From contig NZ_BQKE01000002.1 in NCBI RefSeq assembly GCF_036244895.1, positions 744,001 to 808,000 of the forward strand: a stretch of 64,000 bases of DNA. The letters run 5' to 3'. The number at the start of each line of letters is the position of its first letter. Positions within the stretch are counted from its first letter, which is position 1. The notes beneath the pieces are model-generated. The model did not search any database. It saw only the letters and a list, made by a program, of their open reading frames with translations, and was not told the origin of the DNA. A program made the position numbers and the translations under genes. The DNA is from Persicobacter diffluens (GTDB taxonomy: Bacteria > Bacteroidota > Bacteroidia > Cytophagales > Cyclobacteriaceae). Below are positions 16,218 to 25,551 of the stretch, piece by piece.

Positions 16218-19073
16218 ATGAAGCAGAAATTGCTGTATTGGCTTTGTCTATTTTTATATAGCGCAGTCAGCTTCGCCCAATTACCGGAGGGATATCCCGA
16301 CACCCACCGGACTAAAGAAAATATCAACCTCGGATGGAAGTTCTCCAAAATGGAACAAGGTCAACAACCCGTCGCCATTGATTTTGATGACACGCAATGG
16401 GAGGCCGTAAGTCTGCCACACAACCCGGATCCAATGTCGCTCTTGCTGGACAGTGCCACCGAAGTATGGACGCAGGAAATCTTCATTCGCGACCTGAGCT
16501 GGTATCGCAAACAAATGAAAATCGATTTGGCCTCCGATGAAAAAGCCTTTTTGGTTTTTGAGGGAGTTCACAATGCGACCGAGCTATGGGTCAACGGTAA
16601 AAAAGTGGGACGCTATGCCGTCAATGGTTACATACCGCATCATTTTGACATTACCGATTTTATAAATGCCGGAGCGGTTAATACCATTGCGGTACTGGCC
16701 GACAATACTTTCAATCCCGCCATTGCGCCGGATCCTGACCAGTCGGATTACCTGAAGTGGGGAGGCATTTATCGCGATGTTTATTTAGTCAAAACCCATC
16801 AGTTACATGTGAACTTTAACTGGGAAGATTTTGAAGCAGGTGTTCACATCACCACTCCTACGGTGAAGAAAAATAACGGAACCGTTTCCATCAAAACCAC
16901 CGTGGTCAATGAGGCCGACCGGCCGGCCAACTGTCGCATTGAAACCAAAATCATCAATGCGGAAGGGCTGGTTATTCAAAAACTTCAGGCAGATCAAACG
17001 ATTGGCAAAGGCTTATCTCATACCTTCCGCCAGAGCACGGCCATCACGGAAGATTACCATCTGTGGTCGCCGGATCATCCTTATTTGTACCGGGTGATTT
17101 CCACCATTTATTCCGGAGATCAGCCTGTGGATTTTGTGGAAAACCGTTTTGGCTTCCGCTCCTTGGAACTTGTAGACGGGCAAGGATTCTTGCTCAACGG
17201 CGAGCCCTTCTTCATGATCGGAGTGAACCGACATCAAAGTTTTCCGCACATCGGTGATGCGGTTCCAAATTCCATGCACTATGAAGCCGCCTTACGCTAT
17301 AAGGAAGCGGGCATCAACACCATCCGTTTGTCGCATTATCCGCAAGACGATTCCTTCATTGAAGCTTGCGACGAACTGGGCATTTTATTGTATGAGGAAC
17401 CCTCCACCTGGCTGTTATGGCGACAAGGCGATTGGATGAATACCCTGGAGCAGTCACTCAGAGTGATGGTTCGTCATCACCGCAACCACCCTTCCATCGT
17501 CATTTGGGGAGCAGGCATCAACCACCGAGGTCCTGTTCCGCAACTCAACAGCGCAGCAAAAGAGGAAGATCCTTTCCGACTGACTGCCAGTGCTTCCAGC
17601 CCCTGGTGTGGCATTGTCAATGCAGGAGTAACGGACATCTACGCAACGATGGATTACAGAAAAACGGACTGGCCCGAGCGTGACTTCTGCATGGTGATGG
17701 AGCACGGCTACTCCCATAATGGGCTGGCGGAGCAACACCATATTTCCAGATATAAAAAACGTAAGAATAATATCGGCGCCCTGCTATGGGTGGGTGCTGA
17801 CTACAACAGGCTACAACCCAAAACGGATCCGGAAAACCTGATCACCTACTACGGTCTGATGACGGGTTATCGTGTCCCTCGCCCTGCCTATTTCTGGTAT
17901 CAGTCGGAAAATGTGGCACAAGCTTTCGTGCATATTGCCGATGCCTCCGTCTATAAAAATCAAAAGGTGCATGTGTACAGCAATGCCCCGAAGGTTGCCT
18001 TCTATGCCGATGGCGAACTGGTAGCCATTCAAAGTGCAGATAATGATCCGCTTCGTAATAATAATGAACACCCTTCCTTCACCTTCCGCTACATGTGGAC
18101 GGATCAGCAATTGACCGCCAAGGCCCTGATACGGGAAACAGTGGTGGCGGAGCATTCCCGCCATAAGGAAGGCGCTCCCTATGCCATCAAACTGATGGTG
18201 GACTACCCGCAAATTCCTTTGATCGCCGGTGGTTCTGACCTCAAGATGATCCGTGCTGTGATAGTGGATAAAAATGGAGAAACGGTAACGGCCTCCACTG
18301 ATAAAGTTCACTTTGAGGTGAAAGGTGCCGGAGAAATCGTTTATGCGGATAAGGAATATGTCGATCAAATGCAGGTACAGCACGGCGTAGCCACCATCTA
18401 TCTTAAAGGAACTGGGGAAGCAGGAGAGATTGAGCTGAAAGCCACGGCTGGAAAATTGAAGGCTGGTAAATTGAAGCTACAAAGCACCGCCTTTGTAAGT
18501 GACGAGCTGGCGGGAGCGACACCGGTCTATGATTTTCCAAATCATAAAATCGACCTGCAAACGGCAGGACAGCTGGAGCAATTTGGCTGGGAAATCGTCG
18601 AAGGTGAAGAAGGGACTCCCCTAAGTTTTGAGCGCGCAGGAGCTACATTCCAGTTCTCTGCTGATCAACCGGTGAAATGGCGTAAGGGCACCTATGCCAT
18701 TAAAGGAGACTTACCTTTCATGGCTTGTGACGGTTTCTATACAGAAGAAGGCACGGTAAACCTAAAAATTGAAGGATTAGCGGCAGGCACTTATGTATTG
18801 AAAACCTACCATCATTCCTTCCAGAATTTAGCTAAGTTATATCCTTTTAATATCAAAGTAGAACAGCAAGATGCCAATGGCGCCTTTGTATTCGAATCCG
18901 ATGATGAAGCCGTGGGCGTTCAGGATTCTAAAAATACAGGCGAAAGAAAGCCGGCATCGGTTAGCTGCTATATTGAAAGCGATGACCAAAACCCCATCAG
19001 CATATCCTATAAAATCAATAAGGAAAATGCTCATACGTGGATAAACGGATTAGAATTTAAAAGAATTAAATAG
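16218..19073 (+). CDS. Glycoside hydrolase family 2-type enzyme, acid/base position altered
   Basis: The 951-residue protein has a signal peptide (SAVSFAQ), a GH2 sugar-binding domain at about 35-195, an Ig-like domain at about 200-310, and a TIM barrel at about 310-620 (IGVNRHQSFPHIGDAVPNSM, RLSHYPQDDSFIEACDELGI). C-terminal beta domains follow, including a bacterial Ig-like domain (about 675-780) and a probable carbohydrate-binding domain to the end. The usual GH2 acid/base motif W-S-x-G-N-E is here W430-G-A-G-I-N-H436, so His stands where Glu is expected. A candidate nucleophile is E495 in MVMEHGYSH. The GH30 gene starts 9 bp after the stop. Periplasmic or surface glycan cleavage is inferred. 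Substrate is unknown. Confidence 0.85.
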   Translation: MKQKLLYWLCLFLYSAVSFAQLPEGYPDTHRTKENINLGWKFSKMEQGQQPVAIDFDDTQWEAVSLPHNPDPMSLLLDSATEVWTQEIFIRDLSWYRKQMKIDLASDEKAFLVFEGVHNATELWVNGKKVGRYAVNGYIPHHFDITDFINAGAVNTIAVLADNTFNPAIAPDPDQSDYLKWGGIYRDVYLVKTHQLHVNFNWEDFEAGVHITTPTVKKNNGTVSIKTTVVNEADRPANCRIETKIINAEGLVIQKLQADQTIGKGLSHTFRQSTAITEDYHLWSPDHPYLYRVISTIYSGDQPVDFVENRFGFRSLELVDGQGFLLNGEPFFMIGVNRHQSFPHIGDAVPNSMHYEAALRYKEAGINTIRLSHYPQDDSFIEACDELGILLYEEPSTWLLWRQGDWMNTLEQSLRVMVRHHRNHPSIVIWGAGINHRGPVPQLNSAAKEEDPFRLTASASSPWCGIVNAGVTDIYATMDYRKTDWPERDFCMVMEHGYSHNGLAEQHHISRYKKRKNNIGALLWVGADYNRLQPKTDPENLITYYGLMTGYRVPRPAYFWYQSENVAQAFVHIADASVYKNQKVHVYSNAPKVAFYADGELVAIQSADNDPLRNNNEHPSFTFRYMWTDQQLTAKALIRETVVAEHSRHKEGAPYAIKLMVDYPQIPLIAGGSDLKMIRAVIVDKNGETVTASTDKVHFEVKGAGEIVYADKEYVDQMQVQHGVATIYLKGTGEAGEIELKATAGKLKAGKLKLQSTAFVSDELAGATPVYDFPNHKIDLQTAGQLEQFGWEIVEGEEGTPLSFERAGATFQFSADQPVKWRKGTYAIKGDLPFMACDGFYTEEGTVNLKIEGLAAGTYVLKTYHHSFQNLAKLYPFNIKVEQQDANGAFVFESDDEAVGVQDSKNTGERKPASVSCYIESDDQNPISISYKINKENAHTWINGLEFKRIK

Positions 19074-19082
19074 TAACTCAAT

Positions 19083-20495
19083 ATGAACTTAAAAAACAGA
19101 TTATCAGCACTTATGCTACTGCTTGGAACCAGCAGTGCATTTGCGCAACATCAGCCACAGGTACAATTATCTGCGGTGCAGCTGGAAACAGGTAAAGCGC
19201 AGCCGGTTTATGAACTTTCTCCGGAAGTGACCACTAAAAAAAGCCACTGGAACAATTACATTTATATTCAGCCGGACGTTACCTTCCAAGCCATCGAAGG
19301 AATCGGTGGCGCCTTCAATGAAATCGGTGGGGAGGCTTTACTAAGCCTGAAAAAGAAGGAGCAAAAAGCGGTCATGGAAAACCTCTTTGCCAAAGATCAG
19401 GCGGGCTTCACCTTCTGTCGTACCGCAATTGGCGCCAGTGATTTCGGTATTGATGCCTATAGTTATTCCATGACGCCGGAAGACTATGACCAGAAGCACT
19501 TCTCTATCAAAAGAGATAAAAAATATGTATTGCCTTATATCAAAAGTGCATTCGACATTAATCCGGAACTCACCCTTTTCGCCTCCCCATGGAGTCCTCC
19601 GGGCTGGATGAAAGTATCCGGAAAAATGGAAGGATTGCAAAAGGAAGGCAATGCCCTAAGAGACACACCTGCTATCTATAAGGCTTATGCCAAATACTTT
19701 GTAAAATATATTCAGGCCTATGAGAAAGAAGGCGTTCGGGTTGACCGTATCTGTATACAAAATGAAAATGACGCCGATACCAAATACCCCAGCTGTCAGT
19801 TTCCGGCAAAGGACATGGTAAAATTTGCCCATGATTACCTCGCGCCAGCCTTTAAACAAAATAAAATTGATAGTAAGATCTATGCCGGAACCTTCCGCGC
19901 CGCCAATCAAATGGATTTGATGGACTTCACCCAAAGCAAGTATTTAAAAGCAGTGGAAGGTGTGGGTATTCAGTACACGGAATCGAAGATCATTTCTGAT
20001 GCACGTGCTGTCCTTCCGGGCTTAAAGATTTTCCATACCGAAGGACATTGTTATAATGGTAAAAACTCTTCAGAGCAGGCCAAGCATCGTTTGGAGGAAG
20101 TAGCTAGCTACCTAAACAGCGGGAGTACCACTTTTACTTATTGGAATATGATTCTGAATGAAACCACCAAAAGTGGCTGGGACTGGAATCAGAATTCCCT
20201 GATCAATATCAATCGTACCACCGGAGAAGTGCAATACAATCCGGATTACAATGCGATGTACATCATCAGTAAGTATATCAAGCCGGGAGATGTGCGCGTC
20301 GCTTCTGTGAACCGTGCCAATCAGCACCCGCTGATCACCGTAAAATCACCTGAGGGACAAGTGAAAGTCCTTATTCAAAACACGCATGAGCAGGAAGAAG
20401 TATTCACTTTCGTAATGGGTGATCAGGAAATTAAAGCCCAATTGCCGGCACAAGCTATCAGTGCCATTGTGATCAATCCTGCGAAGAACCTGTAG
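19083..20495 (+). CDS. Glycoside hydrolase family 30 enzyme (beta-1,6-glucanase/glucosylceramidase-like)
   Basis: The 470-residue protein has a signal peptide (SSAFAQ), then the GH30 (beta/alpha)8 barrel: FQAIEGIGGAFNEIGGEAL, CRTAIGASDFGIDAYSYS, SPWSPPGWMKVSG. The expected acid/base is E228 (IQNEN) and the nucleophile E320 (FHTEGHCYNG). The family's beta-sandwich domain closes the protein (LPAQAISAIVI). Members include beta-1,6-glucanases and glucosylceramidases; with GH16 and GH2 enzymes nearby, beta-1,6 branches of a glucan are the favoured target, but this is inference. It overlaps no other gene and ends before two hairpins at 20518-20615. Confidence 0.92.
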   Translation: MNLKNRLSALMLLLGTSSAFAQHQPQVQLSAVQLETGKAQPVYELSPEVTTKKSHWNNYIYIQPDVTFQAIEGIGGAFNEIGGEALLSLKKKEQKAVMENLFAKDQAGFTFCRTAIGASDFGIDAYSYSMTPEDYDQKHFSIKRDKKYVLPYIKSAFDINPELTLFASPWSPPGWMKVSGKMEGLQKEGNALRDTPAIYKAYAKYFVKYIQAYEKEGVRVDRICIQNENDADTKYPSCQFPAKDMVKFAHDYLAPAFKQNKIDSKIYAGTFRAANQMDLMDFTQSKYLKAVEGVGIQYTESKIISDARAVLPGLKIFHTEGHCYNGKNSSEQAKHRLEEVASYLNSGSTTFTYWNMILNETTKSGWDWNQNSLININRTTGEVQYNPDYNAMYIISKYIKPGDVRVASVNRANQHPLITVKSPEGQVKVLIQNTHEQEEVFTFVMGDQEIKAQLPAQAISAIVINPAKNL

Positions 20496-20517
20496 GTCTT
20501 TCTTCTTCGGAAAACCG

Positions 20518-20615
20518 GGGCAGTGAGGTGTAAAAACTGCCCTGCCCGAAACATAAAATGATCAAATGTCATCAGCTGCTTTTCCTGGACGTGTTCAGGA
20601 AAAGCAGCTTTTTTT
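20518..20615 (+). terminator. Two consecutive terminator hairpins after GH30
   Basis: First hairpin: GGGCAGT (20518-20524) with ACTGCCC (20536-20542). Second: a perfect 14-bp stem, AGCTGCTTTTCCTG at 20574-20587 with its complement at 20596-20609, followed by a T-run to 20615. The second is a strong intrinsic terminator. Confidence 0.93.
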
Positions 20616-20698
20616 GTTCTGGTAAGTGGTGGATTCATACCCGCATTCGCCACCATCAAAAAATCCTTATATTGCAGTGGGAAAACCTTAAGAGCAGC

Positions 20699-22370
20699 AT
20701 GAAAGCATTAGCCATCGGTACTTCGGACTTTAAAGAGATCATTCAAACAGATGCCTATTATATCGATAAATCTTTGTTTATCGAAGAGTTGATGATCAGT
20801 AATAAGGCTAAAGCCATGTTATTCCCACGTCCGCGCCGATTTGGTAAAACCCTCAACATGAGCATGCTGAAGTATTTCTTTGACATTGACCATGCCGAAG
20901 AGAACCGCAAGTTGTTCAAGGGATTAGCGATTGAAAACTCTCCTGCATGGGCGCATCAAGGTAAATATCCGGTGATTTTTCTGACTTTTAAGGAATTGAA
21001 GTTGCCGACTTTTGAGCAGACAATTATTCGCTTAGAAGGAATGTTAGCCGATCTTTTGGATCAAAATTTCCCTTATTTATTAGATTTTGAAGGTCTTACA
21101 CCACGAGAAAAAAAATATTTCAATAAAATTTATAATGAAGAGGCTGACGATGCATCATTACCCACTTTTTTGAAACATGCTGCCGGTGCACTAAAAAAAT
21201 ATCACGGCATCGCTCCTATTTTGCTGATCGACGAATACGACGCCCCTATTCATGCAGCGCACACCCACGGTTATTTACAAGGAATGCTGGATTTCATGCG
21301 TAATTTCCTGTCTGCAGGTTTTAAGGACAATGAGCATTTAACAAAAGGAGTAATCACCGGGATATTACGTGTGGCGAAGGAGAATATTTTTTCGGGCTTG
21401 AATAATATCACCACTTACTCAATTTTGGACGAGGACTTTGCGGATAAGTTCGGGATTACAGAACCGGAGGTCGATCAATTATTACTCGATGCGGGCTTGT
21501 CTGCCAACCGTGAAACGGTAAGGGATTGGTATAATGGCTATCGATTCGGGGATACGGAAAAAATTTACAATCCCTGGTCGATACTGAGTTTTGTCAATAA
21601 AAAGAGAAAATTAGTTCCCTATTGGGTCAATACTTCTTCCAATGATTTAATTAAGGAGGTTTTGCCCAAAGCGGATAAAAGTACCCAGGATATTCGATTT
21701 GATGAAAGGGGAAAAGGTCGAGGCAAAAATCAACGAGTTTACCGTTTTTGATGATTTATATGCGGGCAAGAGTAAGACGGTATTAGGCTTATTGCTTTTC
21801 AGTGGATATCTGACAGGTGAAAAACAAATTGCATTGAATACTTATCGCCTGCGGATTCCGAATCAGGAAATCGGGAGCATGTTTCAGGAAATGCTGGAAG
21901 ATTATTTGGCTGATGGCACCACCCAGGCGCAAGATACCGAACTGATGCAATCACTTTTGGAACAACGCGCCAATACTTTTGCGGAAGCCTTAGGTCGATA
22001 TGTAAAAACTTCCTTCAGTTATTTTGACATTGGTAATGAAGGGAATACAGAAAAAATTTATCATGCCTTTATGCTGGGAATACTGGCCCATTTAGATAAA
22101 GATTATCATATCCGCTCCAACAGAGAAGTGGGATACGGTCGTGCCGACTTGTATTTCTACCCTAAGGACAATAACAATCCAAAAGCCTGGATTCTGGAGT
22201 TTAAGAAAAAAGATGCCGATGCCAAAGGTGATCTGAAAGCTTTGGCTGAAGATGCGCTAAAGCAAATCCATAGCCGTGAATATGAGGATGAAATTCGCCA
22301 ACACGGACATACTCAGATCATGCGGATTGGGATTGCCTTTAATGGGAAAGAGGTGGTTTGTGCTTTTTAG
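20699..22370 (+). pseudogene. AAA-ATPase_like / PD-(D/E)XK nuclease family gene, copy 1, frameshifted
   Basis: The N-terminal part runs from ATG at 20699 (MKALAIGTSDFKEIIQTDAY); earlier in-frame starts lie in the terminator. It contains the P-loop-like FPRPRRFGKTLNMSML and the Walker B-like APILLIDEYDAPIHAA of the AAA-ATPase_like family (PF09820). The C-terminal frame begins around 21693 (FDLMKGEKVEAKINEFTVF) and ends with a PD-(D/E)XK-like core, GYGRADLYFYP...WILEFKKKDA. The frames meet at 21692, where one extra base breaks the reading STQD|FDLMKGEK. Removing it gives exactly 557 codons. The second copy at 22549 has the same break. Such proteins are common, often in many copies, in Bacteroidota; their role is unclear. 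Confidence 0.85.
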
Positions 22371-22404
22371 GTTATTTGTACCAAAAACTAACGGTTGAAG
22401 TTTT

Positions 22405-22485
22405 TCATTGCTCGGTTTGACGGGTATTCCTAGAAGCCAGCAGATGAGCAATGGCATATAGCATACAACGCTTGCCTTCCTCCGG
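22405..22485 (-). pseudogene. C-terminal remnant of an XRE-type regulator (copy 1)
   Basis: Minus-strand translation gives PEEGKRCMLYAIAHLLASRN followed by TRQTEQ and a stop at 22405. It matches the remnant at 24840-25043 (LQEEDKHCIGYAIAHLLASA, then NTRQVY). The pattern resembles the C-terminal helices of XRE-family antirepressor-like regulators. No HTH part remains. Confidence 0.45.
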
Positions 22486-22548
22486 TGGTGTGTGGATTTA
22501 CCCAACCAAAAAATCCTTATATTGCAGTGGGAAAACCTTAAGAGAAGC

Positions 22549-24220
22549 ATGAAAGCATTAGCCATCGGTACTTCGGACTTTAAAGAGATCATCCAAATAG
22601 ATGCCTATTATATCGATAAATCCTTGTTTATCGAAGAGTTAATCGTGGGCAACAAAACCAAAGCCCTCTTATTTCCACGTCCCCGCCGATTTGGCAAAAC
22701 CCTCAACATGAGCATGCTGAAGTATTTTTTCGACATTGATCATGCCGAAGAAAACCGCAGATTATTCAAAAATTTAGCGATTGAAAACTCTCCCGCGTGG
22801 GCGCATCAGGGGAAATATCCGGTAATTTTTCTGACTTTTAAGGAATTGAAGTGTGCTTCGATGAAGGAATTTAATAAGAAGTTTCTTAAATATTTAGCAA
22901 AGTATGTCGAAGAAAGTTTCCTTTATTTAGAAGAAACGACCGGTTTATTCCGCAGTGAAAAACGATTTTTGAAAGACTTGCTTGATCTTGAGTCGGAACA
23001 ATCAGATTTAGAAGACGCCTTAAAAACTTTGGGAGGAATACTAAAAAAATATCACGGTGTTGCTCCTATCCTGCTGATTGATGAATACGACGCCCCTATT
23101 CACGCAGCGCACACCAACGGTTATTTACAAGAAATGCTGGGTTTCATGCGCAATTTCCTTTCCGCTGGTTTTAAGGACAATGAGCATTTGATCAAAGGAG
23201 TAATCACGGGGATATTGCGCGTGGCAAAAGAGAATATTTTTTCTGGCTTGAATAATATCACCACTTACTCAATTTTGGACGAGGACTTTGCGGATAAGTT
23301 CGGGATTACAGAACCGGAGGTCGATCAATTATTACTCGATGCGGGCTTGTCTGCCAACCGTGAAACGGTAAGGGATTGGTATAATGGCTATCGATTCGGG
23401 GATACGGAGAAAATTTACAACCCCTGGTCGATACTCAGTTTTGTCAATAAAAAGGGAAAATTAGTCCCTTATTGGGTCAATACTTCTTCCAATGATTTAA
23501 TTAAGGAGGTTTTGCCCAAAGCGGATAAAAGTACCCAGGATATTCGATTTGATGAAAGGGGAAAAGGTCGGGGCAAAAATCAACGAGTTTACCGTTTTTG
23601 ATGATTTATATGCGGGCAAGAGTAAGACGGTATTAGGCTTATTGCTTTTCAGTGGATATCTGACAGGTGAAAAACAAATTGCATTGAATACTTATCGCCT
23701 GCGGATTCCGAATCAGGAAATCGGGAGCATGTTTCAGGAAATGCTGGAAGATTATTTGGCTGATGGCACCACTCAGGCGCAAGATACCGAACTGATGCAA
23801 TCGCTTTTGGAACAACGCGCCAATACTTTTGCGGAAGCCTTAAGTCGATATGTAAAAACTTCCTTCAGTTATTTTGACATTGGTAATGAAGGGAATACAG
23901 AAAAAATTTATCATGCCTTTATGCTGGGAATACTGGCACATTTAGATAAAGATTATCACATCCGCTCCAACAGAGAAGTGGGATACGGTCGTGCCGACTT
24001 GTATTTCTACCCTAAAGACAATAACAACCCAAAAGCCTGGATTCTGGAGTTTAAGAAAAAAGATGCCGATGACAAAGGTGATCTGAAAGCTTTGGCTGAA
24101 GATGCACTAAAGCAAATCCATAGCCGTGACTATGAGGCTGAAATTCGCCAACACGGACATACTCAGATCATGCGGATTGGGATTGCCTTTAAGGGGAAAG
24201 AGGTGGTTTGTGCTTTTTAA
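22549..24220 (+). pseudogene. AAA-ATPase_like / PD-(D/E)XK nuclease family gene, copy 2, same frameshift
   Basis: This is a paralogue of the gene at 20699. The flank from about 50 bp upstream of the ATG (AAAAAATCCTTATATTGCAG) is also duplicated. N-terminal and C-terminal parts are nearly identical between copies. The stretch of about 65-75 residues after TFKELK is unrelated: here CASMKEFNKKFLKYLAKYVE, in copy 1 LPTFEQTIIRLEGMLADLL. The same extra base interrupts STQD|FDLMKGEK, at 23542. A C-terminal PD-(D/E)XK-like core is intact in its own frame (23549-24220). Both halves might still be made as separate proteins, but a shared mutation spread by gene conversion or copying is simpler. Confidence 0.85.
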
Positions 24221-24292
24221 AAATTTGCTGTTTTTATAAATCATCTATAAGCTACGATCGAATGAGCCGCCATTAAAGCCAAACAGATTACC

Positions 24293-24424
24293 ATGCCTAT
24301 ATATGATAAAATCATCTGCATAAATATAAAACAGGGAAGGAAAAAGATAGACGCTAATTCTGAATTAAATAAAAGGATTAACAAGCGGGAAAAAGAATCC
24401 AATAAATCTGCTAAAGACAACTAG
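24293..24424 (+). CDS. Very small basic ORF, 43 residues
   Basis: The frame encodes MPIYDKIICINIKQGRKKID and ends KESNKSAKDN, and its stop lies 3 bp before the next gene at 24428. Tight spacing and same strand suggest coupling with that gene, but length and composition give little support. It could be a remnant of a larger gene tail. Confidence 0.3.
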   Translation: MPIYDKIICINIKQGRKKIDANSELNKRINKREKESNKSAKDN

Positions 24425-24427
24425 AAT

Positions 24428-24835
24428 ATGATTTTTTTATATATTGTAATTTTTCTTAGTTTGGGGCAAGTTCATGAAATAAAGTGGAAGAATTCAGTTT
24501 ATGAAATGAAAATGCCTACTAAAATTCACAAAACCGATAAATTTATCTATAAAGAAGGTGTCTACTTTGATTATTTTTTTGAGGATTCATCAAAAATAAC
24601 AATTCATTTAGGTGGCATGATAGAAATACCCATTTTAAACGATGTTGAATATATTGTATTAAATGAGGAAAACAAGGAGGATTTAGTTTTTAGAAAAGGA
24701 GTTTATCTGGGAGATAAAAAAATGTATTGGGCTGAGATTAACACTAAAAATTATAATATATACTTTGAAAATGTTGATGAGCAATCAGTTAATATTTATG
24801 TCAATTCTATTTTTTCTTTTCGTAAAGTAAAATAG
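24428..24835 (+). CDS. Small exported protein, unknown function
   Basis: The 135-residue protein begins with a hydrophobic segment (MIFLYIVIFLSLGQVHEIKW) that could be a signal peptide or anchor. The remainder is a beta-rich, Lys/Asp/Glu-rich domain (TKIHKTDKFIYKEGVYFDYF, RKGVYLGDKKMYWAEINTKN). No family is recognised. It lies in a region of repeats and remnants between the AAA/nuclease pair and the IS256 element, and is lower in GC than its neighbours, which fits a transferred gene. Confidence 0.6.
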   Translation: MIFLYIVIFLSLGQVHEIKWKNSVYEMKMPTKIHKTDKFIYKEGVYFDYFFEDSSKITIHLGGMIEIPILNDVEYIVLNEENKEDLVFRKGVYLGDKKMYWAEINTKNYNIYFENVDEQSVNIYVNSIFSFRKVK

Positions 24836-24839
24836 GTCA

Positions 24840-25043
24840 TTAGAGAAAAGGGAGCCCATCAGGTCCAAAAGTTTTGCTTTGAACAAATAACCTTTCAGCC
24901 AGATAAAACAAATAATCCACAATATCAAAAAAGCAATTCCCTGCATACACCTGTCGGGTATTCGCAGAAGCCAGCAGATGAGCAATGGCATAGCCGATAC
25001 AATGCTTGTCTTCCTCCTGCAGGGCGTTAATTTGCTGCAGGCG
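24840..25043 (-). pseudogene. C-terminal remnant of an XRE-type regulator (copy 2)
   Basis: The frame, open from after a stop at 25044 to the stop at 24840, encodes RLQQINALQEEDKHCIGYAI, then AHLLASANTRQVYAGNCFFD and IVDYLFYLAERLFVQSK. The first half resembles the C-terminal tail of XRE-family regulators. There is no start codon of the right kind and no HTH domain. It is related to the shorter remnant at 22405. Confidence 0.45.
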
Positions 25044-25065
25044 TTATGGCGTAATAACACTCCAA

Positions 25066-25500
25066 TCACCCCAAAGGGGTGAAACTAATCAGCGATGGGT
25101 GGCAACCCATCGTTAGAGATCCCCCGACCAACTATAAGCCTGAAGGGCTTGAACCAGAAAAGGTTAATTTAAAAAAATTGAATGTTACGAGAGAAACGAT
25201 TTTAGTTTAACCCTTTCAGGGTTTGGGTTCCCCCGGGTAATTTCCGATGGGTTTTCACCCATCGCTTTTTAGTTTAATCCCTTCGGGATAGAGGCACCAG
25301 TTTCCGAATAATCCTGCAATAAACCGATTATTAGATGGTGGTTTAATGAAAATCACTAACTTTAGAAGACAATTTCAAAAAAATCAAATGATCAGCTCCA
25401 TCCATTTAACCAGTTATACTCTATTAGATTGGTGGCCCGTGTGGGAGCGATTAGGAGGTTTCATACGCATGTCCCTTTAGCTGAAGAATATTATAGTTTT
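25066..25500 (+). repeat. Family C hairpin-rich intergenic repeat, copy 1
   Basis: The stretch contains short perfect dyads: CGATGGGT/ACCCATCG (25093-25112), GATGGGTTTTCACCCATC (about 25247-25264), CCTGAAGGG-type and CCCTTCGGGAT. It shares with 27765-28150 the order ACCCATC..., TAATCCCTTC, ATGAAAATCACT, ATCAAATGATCAG, GGTGGCC.GTG.GG and GGTTTCATACGCA. No gene is supported. It could be a structured RNA or the left flank of a transposon, and it ends close to the IS256 target site. Confidence 0.6.
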
Positions 25501-25551
25501 CCCACTTTTGGTTTAATACAGAGGGCTCGTAAACTGCATGTCTATTCAAAG

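Noticed and set aside
17811..18383. 190-codon minus-strand ORF inside the GH2 gene
   Set aside because: It is an antisense shadow of a GC-balanced coding gene; there is no ribosome-binding or family support.
25080..25300. CRISPR-like array because of repeated short dyads
   Set aside because: The repeats differ in sequence and spacing, and there are no regular spacers or cas genes.
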